Assembly: GCA_009767595.1 (NCBI GenBank)
Contig: VSDK01018978.1
Location: forward strand, 202,468-266,467
Origin: Symbiodinium kawagutii
Lineage: Eukaryota; Sar; Dinophyceae; Suessiales; Symbiodiniaceae
Direction of reading: 5' to 3'
Length of the DNA: 64,000 bases
The notes under the pieces are model-generated. The model worked only from the letters and a program-made list of their open reading frames with translations. It was not told the DNA's origin and did no database searches. Position 1 is the first letter of the stretch, and each line of letters opens with the position of its first letter. Shown here piece after piece: positions 1 to 10,372 of the stretch. Position numbers and translations under genes: made by a program.

Positions 1-240
1 TCTTGCTTCAGACATCTCTTGCTTCAGACATCTCTTGCTTCAGACATCTCTTGCTTCAGACATCTCTTGCTCTAGACATCTCTTGCTTCAGACATCTCTT
101 GCTCTAGACATCTCTTGCTCTAGACATCTCTTGCTTCAGACATCTCTTGCTTCGGACATCTCTTGCTTCAGACATCTCTTGCTTCAGACATCTCTTGCTT
201 CAGACATCTCTTGCTCTAGACATCTCTTGCTCTAGACATT
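1..240. repeat. 16-bp tandem array at the window edge
   Basis: About 15 head-to-tail copies of a 16-mer of the form TCTTGCTTCAGACATC, with a TTCAGA/TCTAGA variant alternating irregularly. The array probably continues upstream of the window. Because 16 is not a multiple of 3 it stays open in several frames and yields a spurious Leu/Ser/His-rich reading frame; it is not coding. Confidence 0.95.
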
Positions 241-286
241 GGGGTTGTTCGTAACACGGAACTTTCGTATCGAAACTTCCTTTGAT

Positions 287-1005
287 GATACTGGATTGTA
301 GGGTTCTAGAACCAGTTCACTTCTTGTTTCAAGGGCCTCATGAATGTGGATTGAAACTTGAAACCAAACATTCGGGAAGGGCAGAAGATCGCAGCAAGAG
401 CCAGTCCTGGACCAGGTCTTCCCTCCTGCCGGACCTCAAGCGCAGCCAGCGCAGCCAGCACAGCCACAACCGGAGGTGCCATCATCATATCTTATAACGT
501 CATGGGCAAAGACTGTTCAGGCCGCACCCAGCTCCCAATTTTCGATTCTTCCCTCGAATCATTTTATGCGCTGAAAATCGATTTTTTGGGTATTTCCGGG
601 TCCTAGGTTTTGTGCCTCTGCTGGGTGGTTGTTGCACATGTTCCTCTAGCACGGTGTGGGTGGTGCAGGTTTAAAATTATCCGTGCAGCAGCTGACAGAA
701 ATAGATCAATGATGACTTGCCCGAGTTTGCGTCTCAAAGTTGCACAATTCCCTGGTTTGCTTCAAGACTGAAAATCCTTCGCAATGGGTCGGAGTGTTTC
801 ACCATTCCTTGCTGCAGGTACATGCCCAACCTCCCACAAAGGCTCGTGCCGCGGGGTTTTTGGTGATTCACCCAGAGCAGATGTGAACCAACTTTGGATT
901 TTGATAGCCGCTCTATGCAGTCGAACAAATCTGCACAAAGGTGTATTCAACTTTTTGGAGTCACTGAGTCGCATGGCGTGCTGTGACATGGGTCAAACAA
1001 GTGTA
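287..1005. repeat. direct duplication, copy 1
   Basis: This segment starts GATACTGGATTGTAGGG and recurs at 1390-2178. Shared blocks include the Ser/Arg-rich-looking stretch near 420-490, the TGTGCCTCTGCTGGGTGG block near 612, the GGTCGGAGTGTTTCACCAT block near 788 and the GACATGG..CAAACAAGTG end. Copies differ by substitutions and indels. No conserved protein is visible; short open frames here are not shared in frame between copies. Confidence 0.85.
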
Positions 1006-1389
1006 TGTTAACCTTGAACAACCACAAGCTGCCATCTGACTTCCTTGACACCTTGTTTTGGAGGCCTTCCCTGGTATGCAGCCAGCATCCGCCGCACAGG
1101 CTGGCTGGGGTTGGAGTGGTGGTGAGAATGGGACTGCCACAAGAAGCTGTGAAGGTGTCTTTGGAATACTTTCGTTCTACCAGCTATCTGGCCATGGCAC
1201 AAATTCGTACATGAGCATGCCATAGGTACAGTTGACTACACTTCCTGCATATTCCTGTTTGTAAGAAAAACCACTTGGCCATGTCTAGGCGTCTTATAAT
1301 CTGGCGGTCTTCTACGCTGATCCACACTTTTCTTTTTTTTGCTGCTCTAGGCTTATCATCATGTCATGATTGCAGGATGATTAGATTAT

Positions 1390-2178
1390 GATACTGGATT
1401 GTAGGGTTCTAGAACCAGTTCACTTCTTGCTTCAAGGGCCTCTTGAATGTGGATTGAAACTTGAAACCAAACAAGGGCAGGAGAAGATCGCAGCAAGATC
1501 CTGTCCTGAACCATCTAGATGCTGAAGCTGGCCTTTTCATTCATATCTAAAGCCAGGTCTTCCCTCCTGCTGGACCGCAAGCGCAGCCAGCACAGCCACC
1601 AGCACAGCCACAACCGGAGGTGCCGTCATCATATCTTGACGCCATGTGCGCAGAAAGGAATTCTTGACCGTTCACGCCTCACCCGGCTCCCGATTTTCGA
1701 TTCCTCCTTCGAATCATTTATCCGCTGAAAATTGATGTTCGGATATGTTCACGGTCCTATTTTGTGCCTCTGCTGGGTGGTTGTTGGGAATGTTCCTCTA
1801 GCACGGTGTGGGCGGTGCATGTTTAGAATTCTGCATGCAGCAGTTGACGCAAATAGATCCAATGATGAGTTGCCTGAGTTTGCATCTCAAGCTTGCACGG
1901 TTTCCGTGGTTTGCTTGAAGACTGAGAAGCCTTCGCAACGGGTCGGAGTGTTTCACCATGCCTTGCTGCAGGTACATGCCCAACCTCCCACAAAGGCTCT
2001 TGCCGCGGGGTTTTCTTGGATGCACCCAGAGCAGATGTGAGCCAACTTTGGATTTTGATAGCCGCCCTATGAAGTCGAGCCAATCCATTTTTCTATCATT
2101 TTGCATTCTATTTTTGATTCATTGGGAACTTACTGAGGATGGAATGCTTTGATCTTACGTGACATGGACCAAACAAGT
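1390..2178. repeat. direct duplication, copy 2
   Basis: Second copy of the 287-1005 segment, about 1.1 kb downstream in the same orientation. It carries an extra stretch near 1515-1555 and a slightly different 3' end. It looks like an old segmental duplication or two copies of an unclassified dispersed repeat. Confidence 0.85.
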
Positions 2179-3509
2179 GAAAATCTTTTGATGCCATTGA
2201 CAACTCCACTCCTCGTTTCTCGTTCTTGGAGTAGCACATCCACCACACAATACCTTGCTTGACACTGGCCGGACAGACAAATGATTATGAGGAGATTCGC
2301 AGTCCAGTTTTTGTTCTGTCCCCCCTCATTTTGGAGGCTTTCCCAAGTTCGCAGCCAGCGCCAGCACCGCAGGCTGTGGGTAAGCTTCGGCGGTGCTGGG
2401 GTCGGGATGGTGATACGTTGACCCATTGCATGGGACTGGGATGGGCTGGGGGGCTTATGAGCTCCACAGCTCTGGTGAAAGGAATTCCTCATCAGCAAAC
2501 AAGTAAATAATAGTCACCAAAAATGATAAATAAATGAAAAAATACATAGTAATTATACTTATAGATATATAGATATATACATACAAAGTACAATCAAAGT
2601 ACATATATAAACATATAGATGTTAACATCAGATTCGCCCGGCAATATCTGGCCATGCTGAAAAGGCATCTCATAATGGCTGGATGGTGGACTGAAAGCGT
2701 GGTGGGAAGTCGGCTTGGCCGCCCCACGTTCCATGCCTTGCGCAGCCACGTCACCACGAAACTGTTGCCTCTACATACACCACTTCGCACGAGAAAACCT
2801 GTGGCTTTGCACCGAATGGTTGACTGATTGTCTCCGATTCCTGGCATCATTGGGAGGGTGCAAACCATGTGGGTGAGATTCCACCTCCATTTTGGATCGT
2901 CCTCAAACCTCGAATCATTTGAACCACTTAAACCGCTGGGCTTCCCGAGGTCTACGCCCAACCTCCGCCGAAGGCGCACGCAATGGGTTCTGGTCCATTC
3001 TCTGCTTGGATAGCCCTGTAAGCCAAATTTTAAAGCCCAACAAAACACCATTGCATCACTTCAAACGACGCATTCCAGGAACATGTTCAAGACATTTTTG
3101 GAAAAAACCCAGGAGTTGGATAGATTATGATAGACTGCACTGGAGAGCTATTCATATGCCAAGATCCTGACCTAAAGGATCACTCTTGCCGTTTTGGGCG
3201 GTTTACAGCCACCAACTTAGATTTTGAGCGTTCTCAAGGGACTGGATGGGTTTGCCATATCATTTCGCACTAAAAATGAAAGTTTTCGCTGGGGATCAAG
3301 TTGCGCAGCCATTGGAATTCCCTCCTGATTCAAGGCCTTCCCAGCAGCGTCGGGGGCGCAGGCCTGGGGCTGGTGTGTGCAACCATGCGGCACATCACCA
3401 GTGACCAAACGACGATGTTAGGAGAAGTAGAAATCTTGTTCTGGTGCTTTGGATTGTGAACATGAGAATATGATAGACAATACAATCATATATATATATA
3501 TATGTATAT
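2179..3509. other. anonymous noncoding sequence
   Basis: I see no gene here. It holds a short AT-rich tract (about 2510-2620, ATATAG/ACATAT), otherwise unique-looking sequence, and an (AT)n run at 3490-3509 into which the retrotransposon inserted. Open frames on the minus strand lack any recognisable motif. Confidence 0.6.
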
Positions 3510-3720
3510 TGTTAATCTGCATTCATGCATTCCCAGTGGATCACCATTTCCTCACGACATGTCATGGCTGCCAGCTGTTCACTCGCCGTTCGCTCGCAGC
3601 TCTTTCCGCAGTGGTGGGAGGGTGAGGCACTTAGCTACGGAAGGACAAAGCAGCAGCAGGGCTTCTGCACAACAGGGTTGGACCCCGGTCAGAGTGTAAC
3701 TTTGGGGAGTTACATTAACA
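3510..3720 (+). repeat. 5' LTR
   Basis: 211 bp, TG...CA ends with a 7-bp terminal inverted repeat (TGTTAAT/ATTAACA). It matches the 3' LTR base for base except one position near 3598 (A here, C in the 3' copy). It should contain the element's promoter; I do not see a TATA box. Confidence 0.97.
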
Positions 3721-3721
3721 T

Positions 3722-3733
3722 TGGTAGCGGAGC
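3722..3733 (+). promoter_or_regulatory. primer binding site, tRNA-iMet-like
   Basis: TGGTAGCGGAGC starts one base after the 5' LTR and is complementary to a tRNA 3' end ...GCTCCGCTACCA. This resembles the initiator-methionine tRNA end used by most copia elements to prime minus-strand DNA synthesis. The assignment to iMet is by resemblance only. Confidence 0.8.
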
Positions 3734-3850
3734 ACTGGGCTGCCGCATAGCTCCAATCAATTTTGGTGATCATCTTAAGGGGGTGGTTGAGTGTTGTTGA
3801 GGGCAACCACTACAACTCACCTAGGACGCCTGGTCACGTGGCCGGAAGCC

Positions 3851-5110
3851 ATGGACGAACCAGCAGCTTCAGCGCAAGCAGCGGGATCCGGGACCTTGCA
3901 GCAAGTCCCATGGAACCAGATTCCGAAGTTCATCCCCGGAGAGACGGAGATGCGTACCTACAGCAGGAAGCTGGAGTTCTTGCGCTCACTGTGGCCCAGT
4001 GAGCACATCCAGCATCTCGCTCCGAGAGCGGCATTGCTGGTCGAAGGCGCAGCTTTCGCCAAGGTGACGCGCCTAGATCCAGCCAAGCTGAAAACAGCTG
4101 ATGGCGTGAAGTACCTCGTGGAGGCGCTTGGCGGACAGTGGGGGCGCTTGGAGGCAGAGGACAAGTACGACTTGTTCGAAAAAGCGTTCTACCAGATTCG
4201 CCAGCAGCAAGACGAAGCCAACGACTCCTATCTTGCTCGACATGACGCCATCTTCGAGGACCTGGAAAGTCGTCAGGTGCAGCTGTCAGAAGTGCGTGCT
4301 TACGTACTTCTTCGCCAGTCCATTCTCTCGGCTGATGACCGCAAGAAGGTGATAATGGACTGTGGTGGCAAGTTGAAGTACACCGAAGCACGAAGCAGCA
4401 TTCGCCTGCTTGGCTCGAAGTTCTTCCAGGAGCTCCAGTCAGGCAACAAGAACATCAAGCAGAAGATGTACGACCTGAACTACATCGAAGAGGAGACGCC
4501 TACGTTCCCGGTATGGGAAGACGAGGAACCGGATGAAGAGGCGGTCTTCATGATGATGTTGGACCATGGAGATGAAGACGCATGCTTCATCAACGACTTC
4601 GAGGAGCAGATTCTGACAACTTGTCAGGAGTCACCGGAACTGGCTCCTGTGTTCATGGCCTATCAAGAAGCTAGAGCTCGACTCCGGGAAAAGGCCAAAA
4701 CCCGTGGTTTCTGGCCGATGAGTGGAGGAGCTGCTCGTGGAAAAGGAAAAGGGAAACCATCGAAATGAAAAGGGTTCGGAGGCAAAGCAAGTGCAGGAGG
4801 ACGTCGCCGCAGTCTTGCTGATCGCATTGCGAACAGCACATGCCGGCGTTGTGGACAACCTGGGCATTGGAAACGAGAATGCCCGAATCCTCCACTGCCG
4901 GGTACTTCCCTGCCGAAGAAGAACGATGCGGAGTCCTTCACCGGCATCATCCATGAAGAGTTCAGGACAGACCATGCCTCTGAACCGGATGCAGAGATCC
5001 TCTTTGACTTGCCAGGAGACGCCGCCCGCTTCGAAGAGGACTGCGCCCAGGATCAAAGGCAAAATTCTTTTCAAAGTAAGTGTGTAGGAAGTAAAAGTGG
5101 TCCACCTTAG
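3851..5110 (+). pseudogene. gag: gag: capsid plus CCHC nucleocapsid, interrupted by TGA
   Basis: The structural protein that packages element RNA. The frame opens upstream at 3791, but ATG 3851 (MDEPAAS) has the better context. Residues about 90-200 show the helical pattern of copia-type gag. The frame is then stopped by a TGA at 4766-4768. Reading on in the same frame gives a basic Gly-rich linker and a perfect zinc knuckle at 4841-4882, C-x2-C-x4-H-x4-C (CRRCGQPGHWKREC), before TAG 5108-5110. One in-frame stop therefore separates capsid from nucleocapsid. It may be a point mutation or a readthrough codon. The next gene part (protease) lies in another frame, so a second intron or a frameshift is needed somewhere between about 5050 and 5295. 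Confidence 0.85.
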
Positions 5111-5210
5111 GTCAGTTGTCAACAGGGCGAAGTTGTTATGGATTGTTTGGTTTGCTTCTCAAGCTGGTCCAGTCTACTTGGTGATCGGTTGACCCAATGC
5201 TGGAGGAAAC

Positions 5211-5684
5211 ATGACGTTCCGACCGCAAGTGCAGCGAAACTTCCCCGTGCCAGTCCCAATTCTCCATGCGGCTCCCTCCGACCACCTCTTTCAGTGGTCA
5301 CGGAGAGTGCTGGAACTTTTGTCATGTGTTCGGAGGAAAAGGCTGATGAATGCCATCATCGACACTGGTGCAAGTCGCACAGTGGTGGGTGAAGATCGGC
5401 TGAGAGAGATGATCAAGTGTTTTCCCCCGGAAATCCGTAGGGCTGTTCGCAGGGTTGAAACCAAAGGTGTCATTTTCAAGTTTGGGAACTCCGGCCGACT
5501 CACCAGCACCTTTGCAGTGTTGCTTCCTCGTGCACAAAAGGGCTGGCTTAGAGTGGAAGTTGTGCCAGGTCAGACTCCGTTCCTCATTTCGAACTCGATG
5601 TTGAAGGGTCTTAAGGGGATTGTGGATGTTGATGCCAAACAGTTGCTCTTCAAGGAATCTTCATCGGTGGTTGATTTGTTTGAG
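5211..5684 (+). CDS. copia aspartic protease (first pol exon)
   Basis: Retropepsin-like protease that cuts the polyprotein. The catalytic motif DTGAS is at 5361-5375, followed by TVVG, with the hydrophobic-hydrophobic-Gly pattern expected of a monomer that dimerises. ATG 5211 is only the first in-frame Met after a stop; the true N-terminus is probably a junction with gag. At 5684 the frame meets GAG|GTACGT, a good 5' splice site. Reading through would add about 30 unlikely residues and a stop at 5781-5783. Confidence 0.85.
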
Positions 5685-5778
5685 GTACGTAGGAACCTTT
5701 TGGGGGTAAAGATTTTGGATTTGCTCTCGAAATCACCATCCTCGCGCGCACAAGCACACATCTTGCACACACACACAG
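5685..5778 (+). other. putative 94-bp intron inside pol
   Basis: It begins GTACGT and ends in a CA-rich tract ...CACACACACAG, with GAG before and GATGAT after. Removing it joins codon 5682-5684 to 5779 in phase 0 and switches from the protease frame to the frame that stays open to 8229. Unspliced, the protease frame stops at 5781-5783. Confidence 0.7.
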
Positions 5779-6010
5779 GATGATCATGGGACTTCCAGTG
5801 AGCCTGATAATAAGCCAGGAGAGCAGGAAGGAGAGGAGGAGAAATATGAGGATATAGATAGTGCTGAACACCCTCCTTTTTCCCACCACTTGCATGAAAC
5901 TTCGGCAAGTGAAGGAATTCAGTCATGCCTTCCTAAGGAAGAACATGTTTTTGACCAAGGTCCGGGTGTGAACCATGAGATTTCGTTCGCAGCCAGTTTG
6001 AGTGACCAAG
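5779..6010 (+). CDS. pol acidic linker after the intron
   Basis: Continues the protease frame once the 94-bp intron is removed: a Glu/Asp-rich linker (DDHGTSSEPDNKPGEQEG...) and then HETSASEG. No domain is recognised. Coding sense is thought to pass to another frame near 6010-6060, because the next recognisable motif lies one frame over. Confidence 0.55.
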
Positions 6011-6019
6011 TGACCACAC

Positions 6020-6667
6020 GTGGCGGAGAATCCTCGCTTCGATCTACGACCAACCATGGAGTCCAACAGCCGAGCATACCTTCACCAAGAGCTGCAGACT
6101 CCAATCGATTCCAGCCTCCAATGCCCAGTGACATCGACACGGGAGGATCCGACGCTTGCCAGACCACCCGGAGTTCAATCACTGGCCGACTGGGGGAACC
6201 TTGTCGCACCGTCGGGCAAGCATGCAGGAAAGAAGTTCAACTGGATCTACGAGGAGGACACCGGGTACGTTGGACAGATGGTGAATCGCAATGGAGTGTC
6301 CCCGTGGGTCAAGAACTTCCAGCAGTACTGCAAGACTCGTCGAGCAGCAAGCCGAGAGAAGTGTCGCCAAGAGTATCAAGTTCGTCACCGGAGCCTCGAG
6401 AGTCAGATGCCGGTGATGCCCCAGCCACTTCCTCAAGCGAAGGCACGAGGATCCATGCCGACGCCCAAGGAGGATCATGGTTGGGTGCCGGTCGATCTCC
6501 CAGAGACGCACGGAGTCAAGAGATCCAGTCCATCCAAGGAGAAGAAGACCATGGACTGCACGCAGAATGCCGAGAGAATCCAACACCTGCAGACGCAGAT
6601 TGCCATCCTGAACCGCGAGCTTGCCAAGGAGACCACCATTCCGTCAGCCGACAGCACTCCCCAGTAG
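6020..6667 (+). CDS. pol segment with GKHAGKKF-type motif (shifted frame)
   Basis: In this frame residues about 55-110 read WGNLVAPSGKHAGKKF..YEEDTGYV..MV, then basic helical sequence. The G-K-x-x-G-K-x-F ... D-x-x-Y-V pattern resembles the small domain seen at the C-terminus of exonuclease-X-like proteins and, as I recall, in other dinoflagellate copia polyproteins; function there is unknown. The frame starts after a TGA at 6011 (the first codon is GTG 6020; first ATG 6056) and ends at TAG 6665-6667. The overlapping frame is open too, but lacks family features here. Flanking pol parts are in the other frame, so two compensating frame changes (indels or introns) are implied. Confidence 0.6.
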   Translation: MAENPRFDLRPTMESNSRAYLHQELQTPIDSSLQCPVTSTREDPTLARPPGVQSLADWGNLVAPSGKHAGKKFNWIYEEDTGYVGQMVNRNGVSPWVKNFQQYCKTRRAASREKCRQEYQVRHRSLESQMPVMPQPLPQAKARGSMPTPKEDHGWVPVDLPETHGVKRSSPSKEKKTMDCTQNAERIQHLQTQIAILNRELAKETTIPSADSTPQ

Positions 6668-8229
6668 GCTCGAATCATGTCAAGTGTCTCGACACCTGTG
6701 AACAAGCCCTGTTTGAAACCACAAGTAAGATTGAAGCTGGACTAAAAGGGCTGCGAGCTGATACTAAGTACATGGGGGATGTTCAACCTATTCATCGAAC
6801 AATGGCTGAAAAACGACAGAAAAGGGGTAGTATCCGGAGTAAATCTCAACCTGTCGATCTTCTGGAAGTCTATTGTGAGAACAGTTCCCAGCTGACCACA
6901 CAAATGCACCACAAAGGAGGTAATTCTCTTCGGTTTTCCAAGGAACATGGGGACCTCTCCACGCAGGAAGGACAGGAACGTCTTTGGACATGGATACATT
7001 TCTATGAACCCCACAACATATGGGTAGCGCCCGAATGCCGATTATGGGGAAACTTTTCCAGGTACAATATGGGGAGGAGTTTGGGCCTCTGTGAGAGAAT
7101 CAACCATCAGAGAGAGTTGGATCGCCACCATCTTTGGTTATGCAATCAGCTCTATCTACATCAAATCAGTTATGGACGCCATTTCCACTTAGAGCAGCCA
7201 CAGGGGTCGGAAATGATTCAGCAGCCAGAGCTCACTGATGCTCGACTGGGCACGTTGGCGGCCACGTTCGATATGTGCCAGGTCGGGAGGCTTAGATTGC
7301 CAAACACTGATAAGTATCTCCGCAAAAGAACCACGGTATTCACAACTAGCCGGTCGCTGTTTGAATACCTTCACACCAACGTGTGTGCAGGAGATCATGT
7401 TCATCAACCCATCAAGGGGCAGTTCAAGCATGGGGACAAATGGAAAGCCATCTCTGCCTATGCACAAGCATACACCTCGCACTTCGCGCGACGCGTGGTT
7501 GCATGCCTGTTGCACTGCACTCCCTGGGATCAACCCCTCTTGGTTGATGAACTGGTTTTTGGTTTGGAGGATCATGAGCGACCCGAAATGGCACATGAAA
7601 TGCTGCGAGATCGGAAACGTCAACGTCTCGAGTCGAAACCGACTCATTTTCGTGTGACTCAGAAACAACCAGAATCGGCATACTATGGAAAAGCACCTAC
7701 TTGGAAGGAGATTTTTAAGCACATTGAGAAGGAAACGCCTAGAGTAGGTAGTGGATACTTTCGTGAAGATCATTCTGTTGTGTCTCTTGTTCAAAAGGTA
7801 GTGCCGGATTTCCAAGTTTGCCTGGTTGTTTCCTGCCGCGGGACTGACCGTCATCGTATCAATGGTCAAGATGGAAATGGAGTCAACTATCCATGGCGTA
7901 AGACAGTAGTAGTTGATAGGCACACTGGTGAAATCCGAGAGGTTGGACCGGCTGAGGAATGGGTCAAGTTGCCTCGACTACAGCAGATCCGTTCAACTGG
8001 ACCTGCGAAGATTTCCATTACTGCCTTTGGCCGTTTGCGCGATAGTGTCAGCCGTTCCCTGTCCCAGGCAGATGTTCCAAATGCTGCGTCCGATGAATCA
8101 TCTGCACCGCCGACTTTTGAATCTTCCGCGACTGACCACACACCTCCGAAAGAAGAATTGATGGGCCCCCAAGATAGTTCCTCGATCAGGTCCCAAGTTT
8201 ATGGCTTTAGATGGGGATACTCGAGCTGA
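6668..8229 (+). CDS. pol segment with C5-methyltransferase-like domain
   Basis: Frame open from 5779 (after splicing) to TGA 8227-8229. From about 6850 it contains, in order, PVDLLEVYC, HGDLSTQEGQ, IWVAPECRLWGNFSR (7018-7062) and HFHLEQPQGSEM (about 7180-7215), then Cys/His-containing sequence to about 7520. This ordered block recurs in dinoflagellate copia polyproteins as I know them. Its order and spacing recall motifs I, II, IV (Pro-Cys) and VI (Glu) of cytosine-C5 methyltransferases, but each is degenerate, so enzymatic activity is only a hypothesis. The part after 7530 is a linker towards integrase. The frame must shift by one near the C5 run at about 8166-8170 to enter integrase. Confidence 0.7.
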
Positions 8230-10372
8230 GCTGAAGCGGTTGCATAACAATTTGGGACATCCAGATCCTGCAAAGTTTGTCAAGTTTTTGGTGGAGAGAG
8301 GGGTCAAGGAAGAAGTTGTCGCGGGTGCCAAAGACATGAGTTGTGATACCTGTGTTGAGACCCAAGGGAAACCAAGGTTGCACCAAACAAGTCGTATTCA
8401 TGATGATTTGGATTTCAATGATGTTGTTGGTGTTGATGGTGCAATCTGGACGAACAGTGCGGGTCGACGTTTTCACTTTGTGCATGCCATCGATGAGGCC
8501 ACACTGTACCACGTAGGGGCTTTGAGTGGTAGGAAGGTTGAGGATCAGATCCGAACTTTTCAAGAGTCATGGTTACAATGGGCTGGTCCCTGTAAACTAC
8601 TCTATTTAGATCCCGCCGGTGAGTACGTAAGTGAGGCTTGGGCCACAACTCTACAAGCCGAAGGCATTCAGGTAGCAATGACAGCTGCCCGATCACCTTG
8701 GCAAAATGGTAGGTGTGAAGCCCATGGCAGGATTGTGAAGACAATGCTTAGCCGCATGGAGCGTGATCGTCCCATCAGTGATGAAACCGAATTCACTTTG
8801 TGTCTTCGTCAGGTATTTGCAGCGAAGAATTCTCTGAGTAGGGTAAATGGTTTCACACCAGAGCAGTGTTTGCTTGGAAAGTCGAAGCCTATTCCTGGGT
8901 CATTGATTTCCGATCACAATGCGGCCAGTCATTACCTCGCTGAAAGTCAATCTCCGGAGGGCCAACGGTTCCGTGAAAGTTTGAAACGCCGTGAATTGGC
9001 TCGTCAGGCTTTTGTTCAGTCTGATAATGATAGTTCTTTCCGTAGGGCACTGCTACGTCAAAGTCGTCCGGGTAAGATTGATTACGAAAGAGGTGACTGG
9101 GTTTTGTACTGGAAAGCCACTCGGGGAAATAATCGAATCGAAAGAGGAAGATGGCACGGACCCGCACAGGTAATCAGTACAGAGAAACCTAGGGTGTTGT
9201 GGCTAAGTCATCTTGGGAGGCTAGTGCGAGCTAGTCCTGAACATATCCGCCCAGCTTCTCTCCGCGAATTTTCGAATCTTCCAAAGGATGAGGCAGGTAG
9301 GGTTAAAGATGAAACTCCCAGCGGTCGTGAATACATTGAGTTGGATGAGGTACCAGAAAGTGATTCACTGATACCCGGAGATGCCGCATCCGAAGTCTCA
9401 TATGTTCCCACGACTCCTGCCCAGAGTCAGCCCGAGGGTGAAGAATTCCCCTCGGATCACTCCGAGATGGCACCACCAGGTACTCACAATGTCTCTGAGA
9501 ATCCAAGTGAGGGAGATCCTGAACATGGTATTGGTGATAGTGGGGTAGATGTCCCGGTCCCGAGTGATGATGATGAATTGTTTGGCGATGATGTATCGGG
9601 GGAAAACCATGAACCATGTGTTTGGGAGTTAGACCTCAAAGAGGATCAATGGGAGACTGAAACTGCCAAACTGGTCTGTCAGGATTCCTTGCTTGCCGAG
9701 ACAGTTCTCATTGCTTCATATGAGCGTAAGCAGCGAGTCGAGTTAGACTATCGTAAGATGAGTAAAGAGGATCAGCTGCTTTTGGATAAGGCAAAGGAGA
9801 AGGAGGTAAAAGCATGGCTGGATCATGGAACTGTCAAACGGCTGACAAAAGGAACCTTGAAACCTGAGCAGGTGATGAGATCACGTTGGCTCTTAACGTG
9901 GAAGGATCCACTGCCAGGAAGTACGGCCAAAAGAGCCAAAGCACGTTTGATCGTGCTAGGCTACGAAGATCCAAGCATCCACACAGTTCCCAATGACGCC
10001 CCAACGCTCTCAAAAGATGGGCGTCAACTGTTGCTTCAACAGGTGGCATCCCGACGATGGAAACTGATCAACTTCGACATTTCCACGGCTTTTCTTAAGG
10101 GTGAGGGGGATGGTAGGCCTCTAGGGATACACGCACCTGTGGAAGTACAAAAGGCTTTAGGGATGCGACCTGGGGATCAATGCGGCCTCACCGGAGGCGC
10201 GTACGGTCGCGTCGACGCGCCGTACTTGTGGCACAAAGCCTTCCGCGCCACGTTGGAAGGTCTAGGCTTTATAGCCTGTCCTTTCGACAGCTGCCTGTAC
10301 AGCCTGGTAACACCCGGGACGGAAGAATGGGAAACCACAAACGAGAGGTGTTTTGGGGATTCATGTCGATGA
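8201..10372 (+). CDS. integrase and N-terminal reverse transcriptase
   Basis: Catalyses insertion of the cDNA and the first part of reverse transcription. The N-terminus has the H-H-C-C pre-integrase zinc site (LHNNLGH ... CDTC). The integrase core follows with D in VGVDG, D in LYLDPAGEY and E in NGRCEAHGR: the D-D-E triad is intact. A long Ser/Pro/Asp-rich spacer (about residues 370-470) leads to the RT domain, WLLTWKDP, RLIVLGYEDP, and the first catalytic Asp in NFDISTAFLKG (about 10071-10103), then PYLWHKAF. ATG 8201 is within the frame, which opens after a TGA at 8159-8161; real translation probably enters from the upstream segment by a one-base shift. The frame fails just before the second RT catalytic box. 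Confidence 0.93.
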   Translation: MALDGDTRAELKRLHNNLGHPDPAKFVKFLVERGVKEEVVAGAKDMSCDTCVETQGKPRLHQTSRIHDDLDFNDVVGVDGAIWTNSAGRRFHFVHAIDEATLYHVGALSGRKVEDQIRTFQESWLQWAGPCKLLYLDPAGEYVSEAWATTLQAEGIQVAMTAARSPWQNGRCEAHGRIVKTMLSRMERDRPISDETEFTLCLRQVFAAKNSLSRVNGFTPEQCLLGKSKPIPGSLISDHNAASHYLAESQSPEGQRFRESLKRRELARQAFVQSDNDSSFRRALLRQSRPGKIDYERGDWVLYWKATRGNNRIERGRWHGPAQVISTEKPRVLWLSHLGRLVRASPEHIRPASLREFSNLPKDEAGRVKDETPSGREYIELDEVPESDSLIPGDAASEVSYVPTTPAQSQPEGEEFPSDHSEMAPPGTHNVSENPSEGDPEHGIGDSGVDVPVPSDDDELFGDDVSGENHEPCVWELDLKEDQWETETAKLVCQDSLLAETVLIASYERKQRVELDYRKMSKEDQLLLDKAKEKEVKAWLDHGTVKRLTKGTLKPEQVMRSRWLLTWKDPLPGSTAKRAKARLIVLGYEDPSIHTVPNDAPTLSKDGRQLLLQQVASRRWKLINFDISTAFLKGEGDGRPLGIHAPVEVQKALGMRPGDQCGLTGGAYGRVDAPYLWHKAFRATLEGLGFIACPFDSCLYSLVTPGTEEWETTNERCFGDSCR

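Noticed and set aside
1-240. CRISPR-like regular repeat
   Set aside because: The 16-bp units are directly adjacent with no spacers; this is a tandem array in a eukaryotic genome.
2455-3051. 198-residue minus-strand open frame
   Set aside because: C-terminal third is AT-rich low complexity; no domain or codon bias seen.
5890-6660. First third of the 779-residue open frame as the true protein
   Set aside because: The family motif (GKHAGKKF..YEEDTGYV) lies in the overlapping frame 6020-6667; the longer frame here lacks family features.
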